64,000 bases of DNA from Cylindrospermopsis curvispora GIHE-G1. Its GTDB lineage: Bacteria; Cyanobacteriota; Cyanobacteriia; Cyanobacteriales; Nostocaceae. The notes under the pieces were generated by a model. It had not been told where the DNA came from. It saw only the letters and a list, made by a program, of their open reading frames with translations, and searched no databases. Location of the stretch: NCBI RefSeq assembly GCF_014489415.1, contig NZ_CP060822.1:1498311-1562310 (forward strand), given 5' to 3'. The position numbers were made by a program, and so were the translations under genes. This document shows, piece by piece, positions 57,903 to 64,000 of the stretch (positions are counted from its first letter, which is position 1; each line of letters opens with the position of its first letter).

Positions 57903-58941
57903 GTGGTAGTACCTCCTCTGGGAATACGAACTGTTCGTGGGGTTGGTCTTGAGGCGCCATCCAAGCTCGGATACCCTCGTTTAATAAGATGTTCTTGGTA
58001 TAGAATGTTTCAAACTCTGGGTCTTCTGCTGCCCGTAGTTCTTGGGATACGAAGTCATAAGCTCGCAGGTTTAATGCTAAACCTACAATCCCTACAGCAC
58101 TCATCCACAATCCGGTAACGGGTACAAACAACATGAAGAAGTGTAACCAGCGCTTGTTGGAAAAAGCAATCCCGAAAATCTGTGACCAGAAACGGTTTGC
58201 TGTCACCATGGAGTAGGTTTCTTCCGATTGGGTAGGATTGAATGCGGGGAAGGTGTTGGAACCTTCTCCATCTTCAAATAGGGTGTTTTCTACTGTTGCA
58301 CCATGGATAGCACATAGTAAAGCTCCACCTAAGATTCCTGCTACACCCATCATGTGGAAGGGGTTTAAGGTCCAGTTGTGGAAACCTTGGAGGAATAATA
58401 GGAAGCGGAATATGGCTGCTACGCCAAAACTAGGTGCAAAGAACCAGCTGGATTGTCCCAAGGGGTACATCAGGAAAACGCTGACAAATACGGCAATCGG
58501 ACCAGAAAATGCCAGGGCGTTATAAGGACGAATACCTACTAGTCTAGCAATTTCAAATTGACGCAACATGAAGCCAATTAATCCAAAGGCACCATGTAAA
58601 GCAACAAAGGGCCACAAACCACCCAGTTGACACCAGCGGGTAAAATCACCCTGAGCTTCTGGACCCCACAGGAATAATAGGGAGTGTCCCATACTGTCTG
58701 CAGGGGTGGATACTGCTACTGTCAAGAAGTTAGCTCCTTCTAAGTAGGAGGAGGCTAAACCATGGGTGTACCAAGATGTAACGAAAGTAGTACCGGTTAA
58801 CCAACCGCCTAAAGCTAGGAAGGCACAGGGAAATAGTAATACTCCTGACCAACCTACAAATACAAAGCGATCACGTTTTAACCAGTCGTCTAGTACGTCA
58901 AACCACCCTCTGGAGGGGGCGCGTCCAACTGCGATGGTCAT
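57886..58941 (-). CDS. psbD: Photosystem II reaction centre protein D2
   Basis: With D1 it forms the photosystem II core and binds P680, pheophytin and QA. The 351 residues start [20 protein letters not shown] and have five membrane helices. [25 protein letters not shown] holds the QA/iron His region, and [11 protein letters not shown] and the C-terminal helix are standard. Upstream, AGAGGA sits about 10 bases before the ATG. It is first in the psbD-psbC operon. Confidence 0.99.
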   Translation of the reverse strand: MTIAVGRAPSRGWFDVLDDWLKRDRFVFVGWSGVLLFPCAFLALGGWLTGTTFVTSWYTHGLASSYLEGANFLTVAVSTPADSMGHSLLFLWGPEAQGDFTRWCQLGGLWPFVALHGAFGLIGFMLRQFEIARLVGIRPYNALAFSGPIAVFVSVFLMYPLGQSSWFFAPSFGVAAIFRFLLFLQGFHNWTLNPFHMMGVAGILGGALLCAIHGATVENTLFEDGEGSNTFPAFNPTQSEETYSMVTANRFWSQIFGIAFSNKRWLHFFMLFVPVTGLWMSAVGIVGLALNLRAYDFVSQELRAAEDPEFETFYTKNILLNEGIRAWMAPQDQPHEQFVFPEEVLPRGNAL

Positions 58942-58983
58942 GGAAAAATCCTCTTGTTTACTAAAATTGCGACGTTTTTAATG

Positions 58984-59013
58984 ATGCTGTAGGAAGGGTT
59001 ATTTCCTCAGCAT
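58984..59013 (-). promoter_or_regulatory. Hairpin in the psbD leader
   Basis: On the minus strand ATGCTG-AGGAA and TTCCT-CAGCAT pair over 11 bp with one bulged base around a 7-base loop. It sits 43-72 bases upstream of the psbD start, so it would be in the 5' UTR if transcription starts near 59045. It may influence psbD mRNA stability or light-dependent translation. Confidence 0.5.
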
Positions 59014-59050
59014 GGTGAATTAAACGTTTTTTTAGAGTCTTGACTCTACC

Positions 59051-59056
59051 AGTATA
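59051..59056 (-). promoter_or_regulatory. Candidate psbD -10 element
   Basis: TATACT on the minus strand about 110 bases before psbD. The -35 position holds GTTCAA, a weak match. An AGAGTC/GACTCT inverted repeat (59034-59047) lies around the predicted start. The remaining sequence to the ycf4 start at 59328 (386-base gap in total) shows no gene; the ycf4 promoter must be within it. Confidence 0.35.
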
Positions 59057-59327
59057 CGGTAAGAATTATGAGATTGAACCATTCAATTTGGGTGTTTCTC
59101 ATAAATTATGCCACGACCGTTGCCACTACCTGGTTATTTAGGTGATGGCAACTTAATGATTCTTAACTTATCACATTATGGAAAATTTTGGGTCGAAAAT
59201 TTTGTTTTTGATATTGGAGCAATAGGTGGGACATACATAATTATTATCAGCTGTTGTGTTAAAATGTCTTGTTGGTGAGTTCTGGAAACTGATCACCTAC
59301 GTGAGCAACTAGCTTTAAGTATTTTAA

Positions 59328-59897
59328 ATGACATCATCAACAGTGACTAACACAGGTGAAATTTCCCTACATCAAAAGGTTCTCGGTTCCCGACGATTGA
59401 GTAATTACTCCTGGGCAACTATTGTTACTTTAGGAGCATCCGGCTTTTCATTAGCCAGCATTTCTAGCTATTTAAAAGTTAATCTACTGATTGTCACTGA
59501 TGCAACTGAGCTAATATTTGTCCCTCAAGGACTAGTGATGGGAATATATGGAATAGCGGGTATGCTTTTAGCCTTGTATTTATGGCTAGTAATTTTGTGG
59601 GATGTAGGTGGTGGTTATAATGAATTTAATCAGGAAACTGGTAAGTTCAAAATCTTTCGTTGGGGGTTTCCTGGGAAAGACCGCCAAATTGCCATTGAAA
59701 GCTCTATACGGGATATACAGTCTGTCCGCATTTCTATTAAAGAAGGTCTCAATCCTCAACGGGCACTTTATCTCAAGGTCAAGGGGAGAAGGGATATTCC
59801 CTTAACTCGTGTTGGTCAACCCCTATCCTTATCAGAGCTGGAAACTCAAGGGGCCCAATTGGCTCGTTTTCTGGGCGTTCCCTTGGAAGGACTCTAA
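59328..59897 (+). CDS. ycf4: Photosystem I assembly protein Ycf4
   Basis: Thylakoid protein that helps assemble photosystem I. The 189 residues have two membrane helices (about 27-48 and 66-88, with GASGFSLASISSYL and GLVMGIYGIAGMLLALYLW), then a soluble domain with IRDIQSVRISIKEGLNPQR and IPLTRVGQPLSLSELE, all Ycf4 hallmarks. It is divergent from psbD; a PPIase lipoprotein gene follows 62 bases later. Confidence 0.97.
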   Translation: MTSSTVTNTGEISLHQKVLGSRRLSNYSWATIVTLGASGFSLASISSYLKVNLLIVTDATELIFVPQGLVMGIYGIAGMLLALYLWLVILWDVGGGYNEFNQETGKFKIFRWGFPGKDRQIAIESSIRDIQSVRISIKEGLNPQRALYLKVKGRRDIPLTRVGQPLSLSELETQGAQLARFLGVPLEGL

Positions 59898-59959
59898 TTC
59901 TAAGTATTCGTCCTATACTCATACTCTATATTATATATAGTTGAGTTAGTATACAGTCA

Positions 59960-60667
59960 ATGCACTTTCAAATCCCCCGATTTAAATCTTTCAGGTTTGT
60001 GTGGTTAGCACTCATCGTTAGCAGTGTCTTATTTATGGGTTGTTCCCCCATTCAAACGGCTTCTAGTGCTTCCCCAAACTATACAAATTTACCTCGGTTG
60101 GTGGGTAAGGCCACTGTGGTAATGACGGTTAAGGGTTCACCTATTACTATTGAGGTGGATGGTGATAACGCTCCTATCACTGCTGGGAATTTTTTAGACT
60201 TGGTTCAAAAGGGTGTTTACAATGGACTAATGTTTCATCGCGTGGTGCGTGACCCCCAACCCTTTGTGGCTCAAGGTGGTGATCCCCAAAGCAAAGATCC
60301 CAACTTTCCCCAAGCTAGATTAGGAACTGGTGGGTATATGGATCCACAACTGAACATTGAACGTCTCATTCCCCTGGAAATTAAGCCCCGCGGCCAAAAA
60401 GAGCCAGTCTATGGCAAAACAATTTCTGAAAAACCTGTTTTGATTCATAAACTAGGTGCTATAGCTATGGCTAGATCTCAAACTCCTGATTCTGCTTCAT
60501 CTCAATTTTACTTTGCTTTAGCTGATTTGGGATTTTTAGATGGTGCATATGCAGTTTTCGGTTATGTCACTGATGGTATTGAGGTGGTTAATCAAATTCA
60601 GCAAGGCGATAGAATTGACCAGGCTGAGGTTACAAAGGGATTGGCAAATTTAAAACTTCCACAGTAG
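59960..60667 (+). CDS. Cyclophilin-type peptidyl-prolyl isomerase, lipoprotein
   Basis: 235 residues. An N-terminal signal ends in a lipobox LFMGC (Cys 28), so the protein is probably a lipid-anchored envelope or thylakoid protein. The cyclophilin domain (about 55-230) has GNFLDLVQKGVYNGLMFHRVV, FVAQGGDPQ, AIAMARSQTPDSASSQFYFAL and LDGAYAVFGYV. Arg and Phe of the catalytic FHR and QFYF motifs are kept, so it should be active. This contrasts with the CYP38-like gene at 12288. It is followed by a ketoacyl synthase gene 16 bases on. Confidence 0.92.
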   Translation: MHFQIPRFKSFRFVWLALIVSSVLFMGCSPIQTASSASPNYTNLPRLVGKATVVMTVKGSPITIEVDGDNAPITAGNFLDLVQKGVYNGLMFHRVVRDPQPFVAQGGDPQSKDPNFPQARLGTGGYMDPQLNIERLIPLEIKPRGQKEPVYGKTISEKPVLIHKLGAIAMARSQTPDSASSQFYFALADLGFLDGAYAVFGYVTDGIEVVNQIQQGDRIDQAEVTKGLANLKLPQ

Positions 60668-60683
60668 TTATTAATATCTCAAA

Positions 60684-61835
60684 TTGCTTAAGGTTTTTGT
60701 TACCGGTATTGGTTTAGTTTCCGCTTTGGGTACGACCCTGGAAGAAAGCTGGCAGAATTTACTCTGGGGTAAGAGTGGGATTAAATTGCACCAGCTCTTC
60801 CCAGAATTGCCACCTGTTCCCCTGGGTTTAATCCATCACCAACCACTATCTTTGAACAGTTTGACCCCCCAAGTTGTAGACCAGGCCCTACAGGACGCTA
60901 AGTTGTCCCCTCCTTTACCTGATTGTGCCGTAGTTATCGGTTCTAGTCGCGGTTACCAAGCATCCTGGGAAAAGTTGGCACAACAAATGGATGGTAATCA
61001 GCCCCGGTTAAATCTGGAACATTGGTTGGATAGTTTACCAGTGATGAATGCTATCACAGTTGCTAGACAAATTTCCTGTCTGGGAACTGTTTTAGCCCCA
61101 ATGGCAGCCTGCTCTACCGGTATTTGGGCGATCGCTCAAGCTGTAATGTTGATTCAAAGTGGTCAATGTCATCAAGCGATCGCCGGTGCTATTGAGTCTC
61201 CAATTACACCGTTGACTATTTGTGGATTTCAGCAAATGGGGGCTTTGGCTAAGACGGGAGCCTATCCCTTTGATATTAATCGAGAGGGTTTAGTTTTGGG
61301 CGAGGGGGGAGCAGTGTTTGTCTTGGAATCTCAAGAGTCAATAAAACAGCGTGAGTTAACCCCAGAAAATATTTACGGAGAAATTCTAGGTTTTGGCTTG
61401 ACAGCAGATGCTTTTCATGGTAACAAGCCAGAACCACAAGCTAAAAGTGGGATGCTAGCCATCAAGCAATGTTTAGAACGTAGTAATTTGATTGAGGTAG
61501 ATATAGACTATATTCATGCCCACGGTACGGGTACTAAGATCAATGATCAAATAGAGGGTAAAATCATACAAGAGTTATTTCCCCCCCAGGTAGCCATTAG
61601 TTCCACCAAGGGTGCCACTGGTCACACCTTAGGAGCATCAGGGTCATTGGGTGTAGCTTTTTCCTTAATGGCCATCAAAAACCAAATATTGCCCCCTAAT
61701 GTGGGACTAAAGCACAAAGAAATGAACTTAAACTTGGTGACAGCAGCAAGAAAAAGTCGGGTGGAACATGTTCTATGCTGTAGTTTTGGGTTTGGAGGAC
61801 AAAACACGGTGATTACTTTGGGAAGGTGGAATTAA
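60684..61835 (+). CDS. Beta-ketoacyl-ACP synthase (KAS II-like)
   Basis: Condenses acyl chains with malonyl-ACP. The 383 residues show the thiolase fold with nucleophile Cys in APMAACSTGIWAI, first His in HAHGTGTKINDQIE, second His in STKGATGHTLGASGS, and the ending CSFGFGGQNTVI. The divergent N-terminal half (VVIGSSRGYQASW) suggests a paralogue distinct from housekeeping FabF, maybe for a special lipid or polyketide. The start is TTG (MLKVFVTG). Its last codons TGG-AAT-TAA lie inside repeat copy M, so the C-terminus and stop come from the element. Confidence 0.85.
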   Translation: MLKVFVTGIGLVSALGTTLEESWQNLLWGKSGIKLHQLFPELPPVPLGLIHHQPLSLNSLTPQVVDQALQDAKLSPPLPDCAVVIGSSRGYQASWEKLAQQMDGNQPRLNLEHWLDSLPVMNAITVARQISCLGTVLAPMAACSTGIWAIAQAVMLIQSGQCHQAIAGAIESPITPLTICGFQQMGALAKTGAYPFDINREGLVLGEGGAVFVLESQESIKQRELTPENIYGEILGFGLTADAFHGNKPEPQAKSGMLAIKQCLERSNLIEVDIDYIHAHGTGTKINDQIEGKIIQELFPPQVAISSTKGATGHTLGASGSLGVAFSLMAIKNQILPPNVGLKHKEMNLNLVTAARKSRVEHVLCCSFGFGGQNTVITLGRWN

Positions 61836-61925
61836 ATATGAGATGAACGTAGGTTGGGTTGAAGTATGAAACCCAACGCCCCCATGGGTTAACCCATCCT
61901 AAAAATAATTGTGCCTCCTTAGTTA
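61817..61925 (-). repeat. Inverted-repeat element, copy M (~109 bp, diverged)
   Basis: GGTGGAATTAAATATGAG at the left, interior GTAGGTTGGGTTGAAG, TATGAAACCCAACGC, CATGGGTTAACCCATCC, and ATTGTGCCTCCTTAGTTA at the right. The outer left end is degenerate because it overlaps the ketoacyl synthase coding end (stop at 61833-61835). Confidence 0.75.
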
Positions 61926-61962
61926 TTTATGTTATTTATTTAGATAGATGGGGTGAGAAAAC

Positions 61963-62994
61963 TTGTTAGCAGCTTTACTTTACGGAAAGGAAGACATAAG
62001 ATTAGAGGAGATACCAGAGCCAACTCCCGCATGGGGAGAAGTGGTGATTAAGGTGGAGACTGCCACTACTTGTGGTACAGATCTAAAAGTGTGGCGACGG
62101 GGCGGTCATGCGCGAATGTTAACACCCCCCACATTATTTGGACATGAGGTGGTCGGTACCATTGTCGCTATTGGACCTGGTGTGGATAATTGGCATCTGG
62201 GAGAGTTGGTGGTGGCCAATAACTCCGCCCCTTGCATGAAGTGTTTCTTTTGTCAACGACAAGAATACTCCCTTTGTCCAAATCTGACCTGGAACAATGG
62301 CACTTTTGCCCAATATTTGAAAATACCCGCCCCCATTGTTCAGTACAATATGCTGGGAGTCCCTCCAGGATTACCCTTGGCTTTAGCTTCTATGACTGAA
62401 CCTCTGGCCTGTGTCCTCCACGGATTAGCTCGCTCCCATATTAAACCCCATGACCGAGTGGTTGTTTTGGGTGATGGAGCTATTGGATTGATGTTTGTAG
62501 GGGTTTTGGCCCGGGAATTGCAAGCCCAGGTATTTCTCTGGGGTGGCAATAATCACCGTCTACAGATTGGTCAACAATTGGGAGCATCCCGGATTTTTAA
62601 TTATCATCAGGTTACGGACATTCCCACCACGGTGAAGGAACTGACGGATGGGTGGGGAGCGGATGTGGTCATAGAAGCTACTGGTGTTCCCAGTGTGTGG
62701 GAAACTGCTATTTCCTGTTCCCGTCCCGGTGGAACTGTTAATTTATTTGGTGGTTGTCCTAAAGACACCAGCATTAATATCAATACCGAACAGCTTCATT
62801 ATGATGAATTAACTGTAAAAGGTGTTTTTCACAATACTCCTAAATATGTTAGGGATGCTCTCTCTCTTATACAAAGTCGGAGAATTGCTTTTGAGTTATT
62901 AATTACTAATCAAGCCCCCCTAGAAGATTTAGAACAGGCGCTTAACGATATGAAAGCACGTTTGGCAATTAAAGTCGCCATTGTCCCCCATTGA
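61963..62994 (+). CDS. Zinc-type medium-chain alcohol/polyol dehydrogenase
   Basis: 343 residues of the MDR superfamily. Catalytic zinc ligands are TTCGTDLKVW (Cys) and GHEVVG (His-Glu); the structural zinc lobe is CMKCFFCQRQEYSLC (four Cys). The Rossmann motif VVVLGDGAIGLM precedes ATGVPSVWETAI. It resembles threonine, sorbitol or other polyol dehydrogenases; the substrate cannot be named. The start is TTG at 61963 (MLAALLYGKED). No ribosome binding site of strength is seen. Confidence 0.88.
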   Translation: MLAALLYGKEDIRLEEIPEPTPAWGEVVIKVETATTCGTDLKVWRRGGHARMLTPPTLFGHEVVGTIVAIGPGVDNWHLGELVVANNSAPCMKCFFCQRQEYSLCPNLTWNNGTFAQYLKIPAPIVQYNMLGVPPGLPLALASMTEPLACVLHGLARSHIKPHDRVVVLGDGAIGLMFVGVLARELQAQVFLWGGNNHRLQIGQQLGASRIFNYHQVTDIPTTVKELTDGWGADVVIEATGVPSVWETAISCSRPGGTVNLFGGCPKDTSININTEQLHYDELTVKGVFHNTPKYVRDALSLIQSRRIAFELLITNQAPLEDLEQALNDMKARLAIKVAIVPH

Positions 62995-62996
62995 TG

Positions 62997-63335
62997 TCAT
63001 TTTTTGGTTTCCCATGTACCGGAAAATATACTTTCAACTGCTAGGGTAATTCTTTGCAAGTCCTCTTTTAACAGTGGTGGCCATTCAATCTCAGATTTCA
63101 GCCCCGTTGTCAATATTTCTAAAGATTTACTGCCTAGTTTATGCAGTGACCAGGCTAGTTCTTTATCTATAGTATTGGCATCCTTCAAGGATTCAAATAC
63201 AAGTTTTAATGCTAACAAAATAGATGTAATTTGACCCGGTATGGGCCCTTTGCCCTGTTGGAGACGGTTTAAGAGGTTATCCCGAGCAGTTTCTGTTTGA
63301 TCTATTAATAGTTTACGTGCTATTTGGTAGTTCAT
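62997..63335 (-). CDS. Small helical protein, possibly PatD-like
   Basis: 112 residues, all helical, no membrane segment or Cys. Blocks NLLNRLQQGKGPIPGQITSILLALKLVF and EWPPLLKEDLQRI, ending SIFSGTW, look conserved. Similar-sized proteins are known as PatD, which affects heterocyst frequency in filamentous cyanobacteria, but I cannot confirm that from memory of the sequence. It ends three bases from the convergent dehydrogenase stop. Confidence 0.6.
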   Translation of the reverse strand: MNYQIARKLLIDQTETARDNLLNRLQQGKGPIPGQITSILLALKLVFESLKDANTIDKELAWSLHKLGSKSLEILTTGLKSEIEWPPLLKEDLQRITLAVESIFSGTWETKK

Positions 63336-63360
63336 TGGGATATTGATTGTGGTACTTGAG

Positions 63361-63390
63361 AAAAAAGCTCATACTCCAAGAGCATGAGCT
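63361..63390 (-). terminator. Rho-independent terminator of the RNA-binding protein gene
   Basis: On the minus strand AGCTCATGCTC and GAGTATGAGCT form an 11-bp stem (one G-T pair) around TTG, followed by six T residues. It lies about 34 bases after the stop of the RRM protein gene. Confidence 0.88.
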
Positions 63391-63423
63391 ACTATTATCA
63401 CAAATTACTGCTACAGTTGGGAA

Positions 63424-63720
63424 TTAGTAGCGGTTGCGCCCACCACCATAACTACCTCGGCCACCGCTGTTACGGTCTTCCTTAGGTTTAGCCTTATTCA
63501 CTTTTAGATCACGACCCATCCATTCTGCACTATCAAGTGCTTCAATCGCTGCAGTTTCTTCTGCGTCTGAACTCATCTCTACAAAAGCAAAACCACGGAC
63601 ACGACCTGTTTCCCTATCGGTGGGAATTTGCACCCGTTTAACTGTTCCATACTCAGCAAACACAGCTGTCAAGGCATCCTGTGTAACTTCGTAAGAAAGA
63701 TTTCCTACATAAACCGACAT
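63424..63720 (-). CDS. rbp: RRM-domain RNA-binding protein with Gly-rich tail
   Basis: 98 residues. RNP2 is VYVGNLSY and RNP1 is RGFAFVEM; the domain ends DLKVNKAKPKED and a short Gly/Arg tail follows (SGGRGSYGGGRNRY). Cyanobacterial Rbp proteins are cold-induced, act like cold-shock or RNA-chaperone proteins and help mRNA localisation. GGAG nine bases before the ATG is the ribosome binding site. A strong terminator follows the gene. Confidence 0.95.
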   Translation of the reverse strand: MSVYVGNLSYEVTQDALTAVFAEYGTVKRVQIPTDRETGRVRGFAFVEMSSDAEETAAIEALDSAEWMGRDLKVNKAKPKEDRNSGGRGSYGGGRNRY

Positions 63721-64000
63721 GAATTATATCTCCAAAATCATTAGTTTGTAGAGATTTAGATTTCGGAGAGGAGTCTGTAAATACCACAAGTAAAAAAAGC
63801 CTGTCAATACTAACAACAAAACACTAATCGCCGAATTAAGTCTCTTCCTTATCATGACATAGAAATTAATTTTTGGGGTAGGTTTGGAGAAGTTTTTTTA
63901 TTTTCCCAAATATATAACTCCAGCTATAACGCTTGGTAGCAATGGGACTAAACTCGTTTCTCTAAATATTGTCCTATTGTAAGATGTTTTCCATCACGAG
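63721..64000 (-). other. Upstream region of the RNA-binding protein gene
   Basis: 280 bases to the window edge, AT-rich, without an open frame. It probably contains the rbp promoter and a long leader, as is known for cold-regulated members, but I see no clear -35/-10 pair. Genes beyond the edge are unknown. Confidence 0.35.

Overview
The window is chromosomal DNA of a filamentous cyanobacterium. The evidence is a psbD-psbC photosystem II operon, ycf4, a high-light-inducible protein gene, an FtsH-type protease, a CYP38/TLP40-like lumenal cyclophilin and scattered HIP1 octamers (GCGATCGC, for example at 7619, 17772 and 23971). AT-rich composition, dense short intergenic repeats and a possible PatD-like gene suggest Nostocales, perhaps near Raphidiopsis/Cylindrospermopsis or Dolichospermum. 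The genus is a guess.

Layout. 1-4350: an rRNA operon on the minus strand (23S cut by the window edge, tRNA-Ala, tRNA-Ile, 16S) with two boxA sites and a clear promoter. 4.5-17.7 kb: housekeeping genes (glyQ, comEC, tRNA-Ser, proS, a GerMN protein, accB, efp, a lumenal cyclophilin, an AI-2E-family permease, a DUF1614 protein, ftsH). 17.8-23.8 kb: a defence-like block with a type II restriction-modification pair, a transposase remnant, and a two-gene unit of a small HEPN-like protein and a 921-residue NTPase with a KGGVGRT P-loop plus a second P-loop domain. 23.8-39 kb: a TM0106-type nuclease, a cystine-lyase-like enzyme with a glycosyltransferase and YjbQ, a Nif3-like protein, an M41-like membrane protein, alaS, a ureohydrolase, a DUF92 protein, and a PpiC protein with a bacteriocin-type ABC exporter. 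39-48 kb: hli, a GyrA/ParC subunit, a response regulator, a TPR protein and a MacA-MacB-type efflux operon. 48-64 kb: dapB, hisF, ruvB, TPR, photolyase-like, peroxiredoxin and cysteine desulfurase genes, then psbC/psbD, ycf4, a second cyclophilin, a ketoacyl synthase, a dehydrogenase and an RNA-binding protein gene.

The most striking non-coding feature is a family of 49-121 bp inverted-repeat elements (twelve full, short or broken copies between 9983 and 61925) with similar ends and interchangeable interiors. In several places the TAA at an element end is exactly the stop codon of the adjacent gene. The best candidate for an undescribed system is the HEPN-like/KGGVGR-NTPase pair at 20561-23810. 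All functions are assigned by reading the sequence; no database search was run.
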